A DNA stretch of 58,624 nt from Paracoccus lutimaris (GCF_003337565.1 NZ_QPJL01000023.1:1-58624), one strand, 5' to 3'. Shown: positions 36,302-46,796, counted from the first letter of the stretch. Notes: generated by a model from the sequence alone, not told the origin. A program made the numbers and translations.

Positions 36302-37183
36302 TCAGACCCCCAGAATATCCGGGCCGCCGGCGATTTTCGGATCGGGCGTGCCGATCAGCCTGTCGTCGCGGCCGGCGAAATCGACGCTGCGCAGGATGGT
36401 CTGGATCGCGGCGATACGGGCGCGTTTCTTGTCGTCCGAGCGGATCACCGTCCATGGCGCGATGCCGCTATGGCTGCGGCTGAGCGTGTCGCGGATGGCA
36501 GTGGTGTAATCGTCCCATTTCCCCAGCCCGTCCACATCGATCGAGCTGAGCTTCCATTGCTTCAGCGGGTCCTTTTCGCGGTCGAGAAAGCGCTTGAGCT
36601 GCTCGGCCCGGCCCACATTCAGCCAGAGCTTGACCAGAATGATGTCGTCATCGACCAGCATGTCCTCATAGGGGGGCAGTTGGCGGAAAAAGGTCTCGCG
36701 CGCGGCGGCGTTGGAAAAGCCGAAGACCCGCTCGACCACGCCGCGATTGTACCAGCTGCGGTCGAAGAGCGCGATCTCGCCCTTGGCGGGCAGCCAGTCG
36801 GTATAGCGCTGGAAATACCATTGGTCGGCTTCGCGTTCGCCGGGCTTGGGAAGGGCCACGATATAGGCCGAGCGCGGGTTCAGGTTCTCGCGCACGCGCT
36901 CGATCGTGCCGCCCTTGCCGGCGGCGTCGCGGCCCTCGAACAGCACGACGAGGCGCTTGCCGGTCCGGATGACATCATGCATCAGCCGCACCAGCTGCAA
37001 TTGCAGCCCGGCCATATGGGGGTCGTATTCCTTGCCCTTCATCTCCTCTCGGTAAGGATATGAGGGATCGAGGATATCGTCCTTGCCGGCTTTCTCGATG
37101 GCCTTGCGGATCGCCTTGGGGGCCGATTTTTCGAAGTATTTGGTGATCTCGCCCACATAGGGCAGGTCGTGCTGCTGGCTCAT
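36302..37183 (-). CDS. ppk2: Polyphosphate kinase 2
   Basis: A 293-residue PPK2-family kinase that moves phosphate between polyphosphate and nucleotides. Walker A is [10 protein letters not shown] (84-93) and Walker [10 protein letters not shown] (Asp141). The C-terminal lid contains [18 protein letters not shown]. The single-domain length fits class I PPK2. The start at 37183 is the conserved MSQQ; the upstream extension lacks support. First gene of a pair with the TPM protein. Confidence 0.92.
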   Translation of the reverse strand: MSQQHDLPYVGEITKYFEKSAPKAIRKAIEKAGKDDILDPSYPYREEMKGKEYDPHMAGLQLQLVRLMHDVIRTGKRLVVLFEGRDAAGKGGTIERVRENLNPRSAYIVALPKPGEREADQWYFQRYTDWLPAKGEIALFDRSWYNRGVVERVFGFSNAAARETFFRQLPPYEDMLVDDDIILVKLWLNVGRAEQLKRFLDREKDPLKQWKLSSIDVDGLGKWDDYTTAIRDTLSRSHSGIAPWTVIRSDDKKRARIAAIQTILRSVDFAGRDDRLIGTPDPKIAGGPDILGV

Positions 37184-37257
37184 TGACGTTCCGCCATTGT
37201 GTGATGGGGTGACGCTGGCGATTATGGTCAGGAACGGGAACGAGACAAGGCGCGACG

Positions 37258-37923
37258 ATGCTCTCACGACGAATGGCTGGCATGCTGGCGCTGGCGCTGA
37301 TGCCGGGGCTTGGGGTTCCGGGTGGCGGCGCGGCCTTGGCGCAGGGGCTGTGCATCTGTCCGCTTTGCGCGCTGGGACAGGAAAAGATGTATCGCCAAGG
37401 CAGCGAGGCCATGGCGCCGGGGCTGCGGGCCGGAACCTGCCTGAGGGTGAGGCTGGGGGCCAAGGGCGCGGTGCCGGGGGCGGTCATCTCATACCAGACC
37501 GATGCCGGGACCGATCACCTGATGCGTGTCGTCGCGACAGCGGGTCAGCGCATCGCCGTGATGGCCGGGGTGCCGGTGATCGACGGCGTGGCCGCCCGGC
37601 AGGAGCCGCTTGCCGATGTCGAGATGCCGGCGAAGGACGCGGGTTCGGTGGCGGGGTGCGACGGTGCTGGCCCCTGTGCCATCGCGCGGTTTCGCGAGAC
37701 GCTGCCCGGTGGCGCGAGCTACGAGGTTCTGGATGCCGGACCGGGCAGCATGACCGACGACATGGCCGAAGTGACCGTGCCTGCGGGGCATGTCTTCGTC
37801 ATGGGTGACCATCGCGACAACGCCATGGACAGCCGTATCGGCCCGGAGCTTGGCGGGCCGGGGATGGTGCCGCTGGCGCGGGTGGTCGGCGCCATGATCG
37901 TCGCGCCGGCGCCCGCGCCCTAG
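37258..37923 (+). CDS. Signal-peptidase-I-like protein lacking catalytic residues
   Basis: A 221-residue protein with a signal peptide (about 1-29). It has the S26 box [12 protein letters not shown] (183-193), and regions aligned with box B (AMAPGLRAG, 51-59) and box D ([12 protein letters not shown], 88-99). In active signal peptidase I, box B has the nucleophile in S-M-x-P and box D the base in K-R-V; here they are Ala51 and Met89. The protein is therefore predicted inactive as a Ser/Lys protease. A CICPLC pair follows the signal peptide. It is convergent with metA, and the stop codons overlap at CTAG. Confidence 0.75.
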   Translation: MLSRRMAGMLALALMPGLGVPGGGAALAQGLCICPLCALGQEKMYRQGSEAMAPGLRAGTCLRVRLGAKGAVPGAVISYQTDAGTDHLMRVVATAGQRIAVMAGVPVIDGVAARQEPLADVEMPAKDAGSVAGCDGAGPCAIARFRETLPGGASYEVLDAGPGSMTDDMAEVTVPAGHVFVMGDHRDNAMDSRIGPELGGPGMVPLARVVGAMIVAPAPAP

Positions 37924-38843
37924 CCGCCGATCTTTGTCAGGTCGAACTCGGTCGTCTGATAGATCTCGTTGATCCAGTTGCCGTAAAGCAGATGCGCATG
38001 GCTGCGCCAGCGGTTGCTGGGCGGCTGGGTCGGGTCGTCATCGGGATAGTAGTTTTCCGGCACGTTGATCGCCTTGCCCGCCGCCACGTCGCGGTCATAT
38101 TCGTCCTTCAGCGTCGTGCTGTCATATTCAAAGTGGTTGAACACATACAGCGCACGGTGGCTGGCGTCTTCCAGCAGGCACGGTCCCGCCTGATCCGAGG
38201 CGATCAGTGTTTTCAGTGCCGGCGTGGCATCGACCTGATCCTGACGCACCTCGGTCCAGCGGCTCACCGGCACCAGCACGTCATCCGAGAAGCCGCGCAG
38301 ATAGGGGCTGGCCGGGAACAGGTTGCGGTGGCGGAAACAGCCAAAGGCCTTGTGGTCCAGCGGGTGCTTGATCAGCCCGTGGAAATACCAGGCCATGGCC
38401 ATGCCGCCCCAGCAAACGCCAAAGGTCGAATGCACATGGCTTTGCGTCCAGTCGAAAACCCGCGTCAGCTCGTCCCAATAGGTCACTTCCTCAAAGGGCA
38501 GGTGCTCGATCGGGGCGCCGGTGATGATCAGGCCGTCGAATTTCTCGCCGCTCGCCTCGACATCGGCAAAGCGGCGGTAAAAGGACTGCATGTGATCGGC
38601 GGCGGTGTTGCGGCTTTCATGGTCCGACATGCGGATCAACTGGAAATCGATCTGCAGCGGCGTGGCGCCGATCAGCCGGGCGAACTGGTTCTCGGTCTGG
38701 ATCTTTTTCGGCATCAGGTTCAGCAGCGCGATGCGCAGCGGCCGGATGTCCTGCATGGCGGCACGACCCGGCGACATGACCATGACGCCTTCGTTTGACA
38801 GGATGTCAAAGGCGGGCAGATCATTGGGCAGGGTAATGGGCAT
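37920..38843 (-). CDS. metA: Homoserine O-acyltransferase MetA (predicted acetyl-CoA type)
   Basis: MetA activates homoserine for methionine synthesis. The 307 residues show the catalytic triad Cys144 (FGVCWGG), His237 and Glu239 (NHFEYD). Acyl choice in the family depends on one residue: Gly in succinyl-CoA enzymes, Glu in acetyl-CoA enzymes. Here it is Glu113 in [12 protein letters not shown], so acetyl-CoA is predicted. The start at 38843 is the conserved MPI; an ATG one codon earlier is also possible. It overlaps the stop of the upstream ATPase gene. Confidence 0.93.
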   Translation of the reverse strand: MPITLPNDLPAFDILSNEGVMVMSPGRAAMQDIRPLRIALLNLMPKKIQTENQFARLIGATPLQIDFQLIRMSDHESRNTAADHMQSFYRRFADVEASGEKFDGLIITGAPIEHLPFEEVTYWDELTRVFDWTQSHVHSTFGVCWGGMAMAWYFHGLIKHPLDHKAFGCFRHRNLFPASPYLRGFSDDVLVPVSRWTEVRQDQVDATPALKTLIASDQAGPCLLEDASHRALYVFNHFEYDSTTLKDEYDRDVAAGKAINVPENYYPDDDPTQPPSNRWRSHAHLLYGNWINEIYQTTEFDLTKIGG

Positions 38844-39706
38844 CATGCGTCCTTTCTGTCGATGGCTTTGCCGATCAGCTGGATCAGCTGTTCGGGCGTC
38901 CTGATCCCGGCGACTTCCTCGGCCAGAACCGTCACGCCGCGCCGGGCCATGGCCTCGTATCGGGGCTGGCGATGCGCGAGCGCCCGGGCATAGGTCCAGC
39001 GGATGAAGTCGTCAGGGTTGACCTGATCCTCGCGCAGACCCTTTTCGACGCGGTAATCCGTCCAGGCCCGGTCCAGGAAATCGGGCTGGTAATACATGGG
39101 CTTGGGCGCGCGGTCGAAACGGCGCACCAGTTCCTCGGTATGCGCGTCCGAGCCCTTGATCCAGATCAGCAGCAATTCGCGCTGCAAGGCGTCCAGAACC
39201 GGATCCTGCGCGGCATAGGGGTCCACCACCTCGCAGACCGAGCCGCCGGAATCGCAGACGAAATTCCCCAGATTATAGATTTCCTGCGCCCGGCGGATGA
39301 AATGGCCGCTGTCCAGCAGCGCCGCGATCTCGGCGCTGCGGTGCTGGTCTTGACGGCGCATGTATTCCTCGAATTCCAGCCCGCCCCGGGTCACGCTGCC
39401 GGGCTTGCCCAGATAGGTGGACAGGGGCGCGAGGTTCTCGAAGGTGATGTTGCTGGCGATATAGACCGAATCCGACAGCAGCAATTCGCGCAGGAACGGC
39501 ACCTTCATCGCCTCGCGCTTGAAGTTGTCGGCGATCAGCTCGCCCATGTAGCGGGTGCCGATGCGGTAATCGACCGAGTAATGGAACCATTCCCCGGTCA
39601 TGCGCAGCATCGAGGCCAGATGCGTCTTGCCCAGACCCGACATGCCGAAAAACAGCACCCGCTTGCGCGGTGCCGCCAGCCATTCGGCTTTGGTCTTGTA
39701 AAGCAT
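38843..39706 (-). CDS. P-loop ATPase of unknown function coupled to metA
   Basis: A 287-residue protein with a clear Walker A, GMSGLGKT (21-28), near the N-terminus ([21 protein letters not shown]). It does not match a named family to me; it looks like a small kinase or P-loop ATPase. A Cys pair ([12 protein letters not shown]) and an [17 protein letters not shown] segment lie in the middle. AAGGAG precedes the start. Its stop overlaps the metA start, so it is translated with metA. A role in methionine or sulfur metabolism is possible from context only. Confidence 0.75.
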   Translation of the reverse strand: MLYKTKAEWLAAPRKRVLFFGMSGLGKTHLASMLRMTGEWFHYSVDYRIGTRYMGELIADNFKREAMKVPFLRELLLSDSVYIASNITFENLAPLSTYLGKPGSVTRGGLEFEEYMRRQDQHRSAEIAALLDSGHFIRRAQEIYNLGNFVCDSGGSVCEVVDPYAAQDPVLDALQRELLLIWIKGSDAHTEELVRRFDRAPKPMYYQPDFLDRAWTDYRVEKGLREDQVNPDDFIRWTYARALAHRQPRYEAMARRGVTVLAEEVAGIRTPEQLIQLIGKAIDRKDA

Positions 39707-39874
39707 GGGCGCTCCTTGCTGTCGTCCGGGGTTAGTTAAGCGCATGTGGGCGCTTAGGGAAGTCCCCGGCGCCGGGGAGCGTCGGGCTGTTCCGGGGGGT
39801 GCGCCCCCTTTTGGGTGGGCGGCGTTTCTCGCCCCGGCGACGAATCCGCTGTAGCGCGGCCCATATATTCAGGC

Positions 39875-39882
39875 TATGATTC
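39875..39882 (+). promoter_or_regulatory. Possible ftsW -10 element overlapping a GANTC site
   Basis: TATGAT (39875-39880) resembles a -10 box 56 bases before ftsW and overlaps GATTC (39878-39882). A second GAATC lies at 39842-39846. No clear -35 is seen. Confidence 0.35.
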
Positions 39883-39935
39883 GCCTCAGACCCGGAAAAC
39901 GGGCAATGTATTGAGGCAGTGACGGCGGTAATCCC

Positions 39936-41105
39936 ATGACCGAGATGGTCTTTGGCACCACGCCCGTGCGGGCGGGTGATCCGATTCTTCCACGCTGGTG
40001 GCGCACGGTGGACCGCTGGTCCCTGGCCTGCGTGCTGGGGCTTTTCGCCATCGGGCTGCTTCTGGGGCTGGCGGCCTCGGTGCCCTTGGCCGAAAAGAAC
40101 GGCTTGCCGCAATTCTATTACGTCATCCGGCAGGCGGTGTTCGGCGGTATGGCGCTGGTGGCCTTGGTCGTGGTCTCGACCTTTTCGCCGCGCACGGTGC
40201 GGCGCATCGGCGTTGCGGGCTTTGCGGCCGCGATTCTGGTGGTTCTGGTCCTGCCCTTTATCGGCACCGATTTCGGCAAGGGCGCGGTGCGCTGGCTGCG
40301 GCTGCCCGGCGGCATGTCCGTCCAGCCCTCGGAGTTCCTGAAGCCCTGTTTCGTCGTCATCTGCGCCTGGTTCATGGCCGCGAGCCAAGAGGTCGGCGGC
40401 CCGCCCGGCCGGGCCTATTCGGCGGTGCTGGCGGCGCTGACCGTGGTGCTTCTGGCCCTGCAGCCCGATTTCGGTCAGGCCTCGCTGGTGCTGTTTTCGT
40501 GGTGCGTGATGTATTTCATCGCCGGCGCGCCGCTGATGCTGCTCTTTGGGGTGATGGGCGCGGCGGTGCTGGGCGGGTTCTTCGCCTATGGCGCCTCGGA
40601 CCACTTTGCCCGCCGCATCGATGGCTTTCTGATCGCCGATGTCGATCCGCGCACCCAGCTTGGCTACGCCTGGAACGCCATTCAGGAGGGCGGCTTCTTT
40701 GGCGTCGGCGTCGGTGAGGGCACGGTGAAATGGTCGCTGCCGGACGCCCATACCGATTTCATCATCGCCGTCGCGGCCGAGGAATACGGCCTGATCATGG
40801 TCATCGCCGTGATCCTGCTTTACGGCACCATCGTCGTGCGCTCGCTGCTCAGGCTGCAAGATGAACGCAACCCCTTTGCCCGCATCGCCGGCACCGGGCT
40901 TGCCTGCGCCTTTGGCGTGCAGGCGCTGATCAACATGGGCGTGGCCGTGCGGCTTTTGCCCGCCAAGGGCATGACGCTGCCCTTTGTCAGCTATGGCGGC
41001 TCGTCGGTGATCGCCTCGGGGATCGCGGTGGGGATGCTTCTGGCGCTGACCCGCGCGCGTCCGCAGGGACGGATGGGCGACGTTCTGGGACGGGGCCGGG
41101 GATGA
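39936..41105 (+). CDS. ftsW: Septal peptidoglycan polymerase FtsW
   Basis: FtsW is the SEDS glycosyltransferase that polymerises septal peptidoglycan. 389 residues with about ten transmembrane helices. Family motifs: [24 protein letters not shown] and the C-terminal [19 protein letters not shown]. It begins the dcw series here; its upstream neighbour is divergent. Its stop overlaps the murG start by four bases. Confidence 0.95.
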   Translation: MTEMVFGTTPVRAGDPILPRWWRTVDRWSLACVLGLFAIGLLLGLAASVPLAEKNGLPQFYYVIRQAVFGGMALVALVVVSTFSPRTVRRIGVAGFAAAILVVLVLPFIGTDFGKGAVRWLRLPGGMSVQPSEFLKPCFVVICAWFMAASQEVGGPPGRAYSAVLAALTVVLLALQPDFGQASLVLFSWCVMYFIAGAPLMLLFGVMGAAVLGGFFAYGASDHFARRIDGFLIADVDPRTQLGYAWNAIQEGGFFGVGVGEGTVKWSLPDAHTDFIIAVAAEEYGLIMVIAVILLYGTIVVRSLLRLQDERNPFARIAGTGLACAFGVQALINMGVAVRLLPAKGMTLPFVSYGGSSVIASGIAVGMLLALTRARPQGRMGDVLGRGRG

Positions 41106-42193
41106 ACGCCGCCGCGCCTCTCTGCCTGATCGCCGCCGGGGGCACCGGCGGCCATATGTTTCCGGCGCAATCGCTGGCCGAGACGCTGCTGGCGCAGGGC
41201 TGGCGGGTCAAGCTCTCCACCGATGAGCGCGGCGCCCGTTATGCCGGCGCCTTTCCCCTCGAGGTGGTGCGCGAGGTGGTCAGTTCGGCCACCACCGCGC
41301 GTGGCGGGGCGGCGGCGAAACTTGCCGTGCCCTTCCGCATCGGTGCGGGCGTTCTGGCGGCGATCCGCGCGTTTCGCGCCGACCGCCCGGCCGTGGTGGT
41401 GGGTTTTGGCGGCTATCCGACCATTCCCGCCATGTCGGCGGCCTATCTGCTGAAGATCCCGCGCATGATCCATGAACAGAACGGTGTCATGGGCCGGGTG
41501 AATGCGGGCTTTGCCCGCCGCGTGGACCGCGTGGCCTGCGGCACATGGCCGACCGTGCTGCCAGCGGGCGTGCAGGGCATCCATACCGGCAACCCGGTGC
41601 GCCGCGCTGTGCTGGATATGGCCGCCACCCCCTATCACCCCCCGGGCGAAGGGGTGCTGAACCTGCTCGTGATCGGCGGCAGCCAGGGCGCGCGGGTGCT
41701 CTCGGATCAGGTCCCCGAGGCCATCGCGGGCCTGCCGGACGAGATGCGCGCGCGCCTGAATGTCAGCCATCAGGCCCGGGCCGAGGACGCCGCCCGTGTA
41801 ACCGAAGCCTATGCCCGCGCCGGCATCACCGCCGAGGTGCAGCCCTTTTTCGACGACGTGCCGCGCCGTCTGGCCGAATGCCAGCTGGTGGTCAGCCGGG
41901 CAGGGGCCTCCTCGATCGCGGATATCACCGTGATCGGGCGGCCCGCGATCCTTATTCCCTTTGCCGCCGCGACCGGCGACCACCAGACCGCCAATGCGCG
42001 GGCCGTGGCGGAATCCGGTGCGGCGGTCGTTTTGCCCGAATCCGTGCTTGACGCCGAAAGCCTCAGGCGCGACATGCGGGATATCCTTTCCGACAGCGCC
42101 CGCGCCGCCTCGATGGCCGCTGCCGCGCTGAAGCTGGGCCGCCCCGACGCGGCCCCGCGCCTTGCAGATCTAGTGACGGAACTGACCCGATGA
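41102..42193 (+). CDS. murG: UDP-GlcNAc:lipid I GlcNAc transferase MurG
   Basis: MurG makes lipid II at the inner face of the membrane. 363 residues with [15 protein letters not shown] at the N-terminus, [13 protein letters not shown], the [11 protein letters not shown] loop, and the C-terminal [11 protein letters not shown] donor site. Overlaps ftsW and murC by four bases each. Confidence 0.96.
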   Translation: MNAAAPLCLIAAGGTGGHMFPAQSLAETLLAQGWRVKLSTDERGARYAGAFPLEVVREVVSSATTARGGAAAKLAVPFRIGAGVLAAIRAFRADRPAVVVGFGGYPTIPAMSAAYLLKIPRMIHEQNGVMGRVNAGFARRVDRVACGTWPTVLPAGVQGIHTGNPVRRAVLDMAATPYHPPGEGVLNLLVIGGSQGARVLSDQVPEAIAGLPDEMRARLNVSHQARAEDAARVTEAYARAGITAEVQPFFDDVPRRLAECQLVVSRAGASSIADITVIGRPAILIPFAAATGDHQTANARAVAESGAAVVLPESVLDAESLRRDMRDILSDSARAASMAAAALKLGRPDAAPRLADLVTELTR

Positions 42194-43617
42194 ACGCAGC
42201 GACCAAACTCCCGGGCGAATTGGGCCCCATTCATTTCATCGGCATTGGCGGCATCGGCATGTCCGGCATCGCCGAGGTGCTGATGACGCTGGGCTACCAG
42301 GTGCAGGGCTCGGACGCGAAAAAGTCCAAGATCACCGACCGGCTGGAAAAGCTGGGCGCCACCGTCTTCGAGGGCCAGCGCGCCGAAAACATCGGCGAGG
42401 CGGGCGTGGTCGTCATCTCGACCGCGATCAAGAAGGGCAATCCCGAGCTTGAGGAAGCCCGCCGCCGTGGCCTGCCCGTGGTGCGCCGCGCCGAGATGCT
42501 GGCCGAACTGATGCGCCTGAAGTCCAACGTCGCCATCGCCGGCACGCATGGCAAGACCACGACCACGACCATGGTCGCGACGCTTCTGGATGCGGGCGGC
42601 ATCGACCCCACCGTGATCAACGGCGGCGTCATCCACGCTTACGGCAGCAACGCCCGCGCCGGCGCCGGCGAATGGATGGTGGTCGAGGCCGACGAATCCG
42701 ACGGCAGCTTCAACCGCCTGCCCGCGACCATCGCCATCGTCACCAATATCGACCCCGAGCACATGGAGCACTGGGGCAGCTTCGATGCGCTGCGCAAGGG
42801 CTTCCACGATTTCGTCTCGAACATCCCGTTTTACGGCCTTGCCGTCTGCTGCACCGACCACCCCGAGGTGCAGTCGCTGGTCGGCCGCATCAGCGACCGC
42901 CGCATCGTGACCTTCGGCTTCAACGCCCAGGCCGATGTGCGCGCCCTGAACCTGCATTACGAAAACGGCATCGCGCATTTCGACATCGCCCTGCAGGGCG
43001 AGGCCGAGCTGAATGACGGCGAAGCCCCGGTGATCGAGGGCTGCACCCTGCCCATGCCCGGCGATCACAATGTCTCGAACGCTTTGGCCGCCGTGGCCGT
43101 CGCCCGCCATCTGGGCATGAAACGCGCCCAGATCCGCGAGGCGCTGGCCAAGTTCGGCGGGGTCGGCCGCCGCTTCACCCGCGTGGGCGAGGTGAATGGC
43201 GTCACCATCATCGACGATTACGGCCACCACCCGGTCGAGATCGCCGCCGTCCTGAAAGCCGCCCGTCAGGCGACCAGGGGCCGCGTCATCGCCGTCCACC
43301 AGCCGCATCGCTATTCGCGCCTCTCGAACCTGTTCGAGGATTTCTGCACCTGCTTCAACGAGGCCGACGTCGTCGCCATCGCCGAGGTCTATTCGGCGGG
43401 CGAGGACCCCATCCCCGGCGCCTCGCGCGACGATCTGGTCGCCGGGCTGATCGCCCATGGCCACCGCCATGCCCGCGCCGTGATGGACGAAGAGGACCTT
43501 GCCCGGCTGGTGCGCGAACAGGCCCGTCCCGGCGACATGGTCGTCTGCCTTGGCGCCGGCACCATTTCGGCCTGGGCCAATGGCCTGCCGGAAAGGTTGC
43601 AGGGGAAAGCGGCGTGA
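42190..43617 (+). CDS. murC: UDP-N-acetylmuramate--L-alanine ligase
   Basis: MurC adds the first amino acid of the stem peptide. 475 residues: [18 protein letters not shown]ossmann start, ATP site [12 protein letters not shown], the EADESDGSF motif and the C-terminal HQPHRYSR. Overlaps murG and the DUF2484 gene by four bases each. Confidence 0.96.
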   Translation: MNAATKLPGELGPIHFIGIGGIGMSGIAEVLMTLGYQVQGSDAKKSKITDRLEKLGATVFEGQRAENIGEAGVVVISTAIKKGNPELEEARRRGLPVVRRAEMLAELMRLKSNVAIAGTHGKTTTTTMVATLLDAGGIDPTVINGGVIHAYGSNARAGAGEWMVVEADESDGSFNRLPATIAIVTNIDPEHMEHWGSFDALRKGFHDFVSNIPFYGLAVCCTDHPEVQSLVGRISDRRIVTFGFNAQADVRALNLHYENGIAHFDIALQGEAELNDGEAPVIEGCTLPMPGDHNVSNALAAVAVARHLGMKRAQIREALAKFGGVGRRFTRVGEVNGVTIIDDYGHHPVEIAAVLKAARQATRGRVIAVHQPHRYSRLSNLFEDFCTCFNEADVVAIAEVYSAGEDPIPGASRDDLVAGLIAHGHRHARAVMDEEDLARLVREQARPGDMVVCLGAGTISAWANGLPERLQGKAA

Positions 43618-43889
43618 GCCTGCTTGCCACGCATCCGCTGCTCGCCGTGATTGCCGCCGTGCTTTGGGTGGCGGCGGCCTGCCTGATGCCCTTTATCCGC
43701 CTGCGCTGGCGTTATGTGGCGCTGTGGGTGCTGGTGATCTGCGGCGTGCCGGTGCTGGGCTGGCTGACCTATCTGGGCGGTCCGGCCTGCGGGGTCCTGT
43801 TCCTGCTGCTGGGCCTGTCGCTTCTGGTCTGGCCCCCGGTCGAGGCCCTGCGCCGCCGCCGCCACCATCCCCAGCGCGGCGCGCATTAG
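43614..43889 (+). CDS. DUF2484 small membrane protein
   Basis: A 91-residue protein with three hydrophobic segments (about 8-25, 33-50, 56-73) and a basic end ([12 protein letters not shown]). It starts at a GTG that overlaps the murC stop (GTGA). It fits the DUF2484 family, found in Rhodobacterales between murC and murB. The position suggests a link to cell wall synthesis, but no function is known. Confidence 0.8.
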   Translation: MSLLATHPLLAVIAAVLWVAAACLMPFIRLRWRYVALWVLVICGVPVLGWLTYLGGPACGVLFLLLGLSLLVWPPVEALRRRRHHPQRGAH

Positions 43890-43899
43890 GGGCTGACAG

Positions 43900-44286
43900 T
43901 TGATCATCTATGCGCTCTTGGCGGTCGTCGTGTTTCTTGCCGGACTGGCCTGCTGGAGCGCGACCCTTCGCATCGCAGCCCGCTCCTATGCGCCGCTTGT
44001 GGCAATCCTTGTGGTGCTGCTGGCTGGGGCGGGGCTATGCGCGGCGATCTCGGAGGTGAAGACGGGGGGATTTCTGTCAGGGATCGTCGGCTATCTGTTC
44101 GGCCTTGGGCTGCTTTGCATCGCCTCGGGACTGGTTCTGGGCGCGGTGCTGCGGCTGGCCTGGCGCTGGCTTGGCCGCGAGGATTCGTCCACCCTGCTGC
44201 GCCCCGCGCCCACACCCGCGCCATGGGACCTGATCGGGTTTTCAGCCCTTGCGCTGATCGCGGTGGTGCTGAGCGCGCTGGAGTAG
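43900..44286 (+). CDS. Small membrane protein in dcw cluster, unknown
   Basis: A 128-residue protein with four hydrophobic segments (about 2-20, 29-48, 58-82, 106-125). It starts at a TTG (43900) with AGGGG eight bases upstream; no ATG is in frame nearby. It lies ten bases after DUF2484, within the murC-to-murB interval. I do not recognise a family. Being on the coding strand of a dense operon with good codon use supports it as a gene. Confidence 0.7.
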   Translation: MIIYALLAVVVFLAGLACWSATLRIAARSYAPLVAILVVLLAGAGLCAAISEVKTGGFLSGIVGYLFGLGLLCIASGLVLGAVLRLAWRWLGREDSSTLLRPAPTPAPWDLIGFSALALIAVVLSALE

Positions 44287-44476
44287 GGGCCGCGCCCTGT
44301 GTCCCCGCTCCGGGGAGCGATCGTTTTGGTACGCGGCCCTCATTCTGCCCGACCCGCCCGCCCGGGCGCCGCCCTTCCCCTGTTTCACCTTGTCGCAGTC
44401 CCGGCTCTGCGCTTGCTGCATGGCCCTTGCGGGGCTACCCTGACGCCACCAACTCAACCACAAGGCCAAGGACCCG

Positions 44477-44758
44477 ATGCAAGACCTCATCCTGCCGACC
44501 CTTGCCGCGTTCACCCTGCCGGGGATCGCTGCCTGGTATCTGGGCCGCCGCTACGGGCTGGGGGTGTTCTGGGCCAGCCTGATCGTCGGTGCCATCGTCA
44601 TGATCTATGGCTGGATCACCGCGCGCCCTGATATCGCACCCGAACTTGCCGGCCAGCATACGCTGACGATCTATTTCGTGCTGCTGCCGGCCTTCATGTC
44701 GCTGGTTCTGGGCGCGATTCTGGGCGCATGGCAGCATCGCATGCGGATCGTTGCCTGA
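44477..44758 (+). CDS. Small membrane protein in dcw cluster, unknown
   Basis: A 93-residue protein with three hydrophobic segments (about 5-20, 28-46, 66-84); it opens MQDLILPTLAAFTLPGIAAWYLG and ends in a short basic tail. A 190-base gap precedes it, which holds a promoter-like TTGCTG ... CTACCC (about 44413-44441). It lies 63 bases before murB. No family recognised. Confidence 0.65.
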   Translation: MQDLILPTLAAFTLPGIAAWYLGRRYGLGVFWASLIVGAIVMIYGWITARPDIAPELAGQHTLTIYFVLLPAFMSLVLGAILGAWQHRMRIVA

Positions 44759-44821
44759 GGGATGCACCCGCGCAATGCGCGCCGCATTGACGCCCCGCGC
44801 AACGCCGATTACCAGCGCGCC

Positions 44822-45742
44822 ATGACCCAGACACTTCCGACCCCCCGCGGCACCCTGACCCCGAACCGCCCTCTGGCCGATCTGACCTGGCTGCGTGTGG
44901 GCGGACCCGCCGACTGGCTGTTCCAGCCCGCCGATCCCGAGGATCTGGCGGATTTTCTGCGCGATCTGGACGCCTCCGTACCGGTCTTTCCGATCGGGGT
45001 CGGCTCGAACCTGATCGTGCGCGATGGCGGCATTCGCGGGCTGGTGATCCGGCTGGGGCGCGGTTTCAACGGCATTGAAATCGCAGGGGAAACGGTGATC
45101 GCCGGTGCCGCCGCGCTGGACGCGCATGTGGCCCGCAAGGCGGCCGAGGCGGGGTTGGACCTGACCTTCCTGCGCACCATTCCGGGCAGCATCGGCGGGG
45201 CGGTGCGGATGAATGCCGGCTGCTATGGCGCCTATGTCGCCGATCACCTGATCTCGGTCCGCGCCGTGGCGCGCGACGGCGGCATTCACGACATTGCCGC
45301 CGCCGACCTGCGCCTGGCCTATCGCCATTCCGAGATCCCCGAAGGCTGGATCCTGACCGAGGCGCGCTTTCGCGCCGATCCGGGCGATCCCGCTGAACTG
45401 GCTGCGAAAATGGCCGATCAGCTGGCGCGGCGCGATGCCAGCCAGCCGACGAAAGATCGCAGCGCCGGCTCGACCTTCCGCAACCCGGCGGGGTTTTCCT
45501 CGACCGGGCGCGCCGATGACAGCCCTGAGCTGAAGGCATGGTCCCTGATCGACGCCGCCGGCCTGCGAGGCCATCGGCTGGGCGGCGCGCAGATGTCGGA
45601 AAAGCATCCGAACTTCCTGCTCAATGCCGATGGCGCCACCGCCGCCGAGCTTGAGGCGCTGGGGGAACTGGTGCGCCAGCGCGTGCGCGAGACCAGCGGC
45701 CACGACCTGCAATGGGAAGTCATCCGCGTGGGTGCGCCGTAA
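44822..45742 (+). CDS. murB: UDP-N-acetylenolpyruvoylglucosamine reductase
   Basis: MurB is the FAD enzyme that forms UDP-MurNAc. 306 residues; [23 protein letters not shown] and [17 protein letters not shown] bind [18 protein letters not shown] is in the FAD domain, and SAGSTFRNP carries the catalytic Ser. The C-terminal [10 protein letters not shown] has the catalytic Glu region. The start at 44822 matches where the family begins; an in-frame ATG at 44762 would add 20 unlikely residues. Confidence 0.94.
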   Translation: MTQTLPTPRGTLTPNRPLADLTWLRVGGPADWLFQPADPEDLADFLRDLDASVPVFPIGVGSNLIVRDGGIRGLVIRLGRGFNGIEIAGETVIAGAAALDAHVARKAAEAGLDLTFLRTIPGSIGGAVRMNAGCYGAYVADHLISVRAVARDGGIHDIAAADLRLAYRHSEIPEGWILTEARFRADPGDPAELAAKMADQLARRDASQPTKDRSAGSTFRNPAGFSSTGRADDSPELKAWSLIDAAGLRGHRLGGAQMSEKHPNFLLNADGATAAELEALGELVRQRVRETSGHDLQWEVIRVGAP

Positions 45743-45798
45743 TCCGCCGCAATCCCCGGTTTTGTCCCGAAAATATCGCCCAAAGGGCGAAAAGGGAC

Positions 45799-45827
45799 TT
45801 TTGCGATTCCGTCCGACCGGCTATCCT
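45799..45827 (+). promoter_or_regulatory. Candidate promoter of ddl-ftsQ-ftsA with GANTC site
   Basis: TTTTGC (45799-45804), 17 bases, TATCCT (45822-45827). GATTC (45805-45809) lies at the start of the spacer. A hairpin ACCCGG/CCGGGT (45840-45856) follows in the leader. Confidence 0.45.
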
Positions 45828-45872
45828 GCCTGCATAATGACCCGGATCAACCGGGTGAATGAGGCAAGTACA

Positions 45873-46796
45873 TTGGCGGGCAGGTCGAGCAGGACAGCCC
45901 CGAAAGTCGTGGTCCTGATGGGCGGACCCTCGGCCGAGCGCGAGGTTTCCCTCTCGTCCGGGCGTGAATGCGCGCAGGCGCTGCGGCAAGCGGGCTATGA
46001 AGTCACCGAATTGGATGCGGGCAGGGATCTGCCCGCGCGTCTGGCCGAAATCGCGCCGGATGTGGTCTTCAACGCGCTGCATGGCCGCTGGGGCGAGGAT
46101 GGCTGCGTTCAGGGCCTGCTGGAATGGCTGGGCATCCCCTATACGCATTCGGGCGTGCTGGCCTCGGCGCTGGCCATGGACAAGTCGCGCACCAAGCAGC
46201 TTTTCCGCGAGGCCGGGCTCCCGGTCGTCGAAAGCGTCATCGCCGTTGCCGACGAGGTGCGCGCCCGCCACGTCCTGCCGCCGCCCTATGTGGTGAAACC
46301 CAATAACGAAGGCTCCTCCGTCGGCGTCTATCTGGTCCATGAGGCGGCGGATGCGCCGCCGCAACTGTCCGACCAGATGCCCGCCCGCGTCATGGTCGAA
46401 ACCTACGCGCCGGGGCGCGAGATGACCGTGGCCGTGCTGGGCGACCGCGCCCTTGGCGTGACCGAGATCATCACCACCGGCTGGTATGATTACGACGCGA
46501 AATACAAGCCCGGCGGCTCGCGCCACGTGATCCCGGCCGAAATCCCCGAGGATATTGCCCAGGCCTGCCGCGACTATGCGGTGCGCGCGCATGAGCTGCT
46601 GGGCTGTCAGGGCTTGTCGCGGACCGATTTCCGCTGGGATGACAGCCGCGGTCTGGCCGGGCTGATCATCCTTGAGACGAACACCCAGCCCGGCATGACG
46701 CCGACCTCGCTGGCGCCCGAACAGGCGGCGCATGCCGGCATGGACTTTCCGGCGCTGTGCCGCTGGATCGTCGAGGAGGCGCTATGCAGGGACTGA
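45873..46796 (+). CDS. ddl: D-alanine--D-alanine ligase
   Basis: Ddl joins two D-alanines for the stem peptide. The TTG start at 45873 has GAGG eight bases upstream and gives 307 residues, the usual length. An ATG at 45837 lies only about ten bases after the predicted transcription start and within a leader hairpin, so it is less likely. Motifs: VVLMGGPSAEREVSLSSG, HGRWGEDGCVQG, KPNNEGSSVGVY and the C-terminal ILETNTQPGMTPTSL. It overlaps ftsQ by 13 bases. Confidence 0.94.
   Translation: MAGRSSRTAPKVVVLMGGPSAEREVSLSSGRECAQALRQAGYEVTELDAGRDLPARLAEIAPDVVFNALHGRWGEDGCVQGLLEWLGIPYTHSGVLASALAMDKSRTKQLFREAGLPVVESVIAVADEVRARHVLPPPYVVKPNNEGSSVGVYLVHEAADAPPQLSDQMPARVMVETYAPGREMTVAVLGDRALGVTEIITTGWYDYDAKYKPGGSRHVIPAEIPEDIAQACRDYAVRAHELLGCQGLSRTDFRWDDSRGLAGLIILETNTQPGMTPTSLAPEQAAHAGMDFPALCRWIVEEALCRD

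Noticed and set aside
44762..44821. Earlier ATG for murB at 44762
   Set aside because: It adds 20 residues outside the family and its GAGGG lies directly against the ATG; the family begins at 44822.
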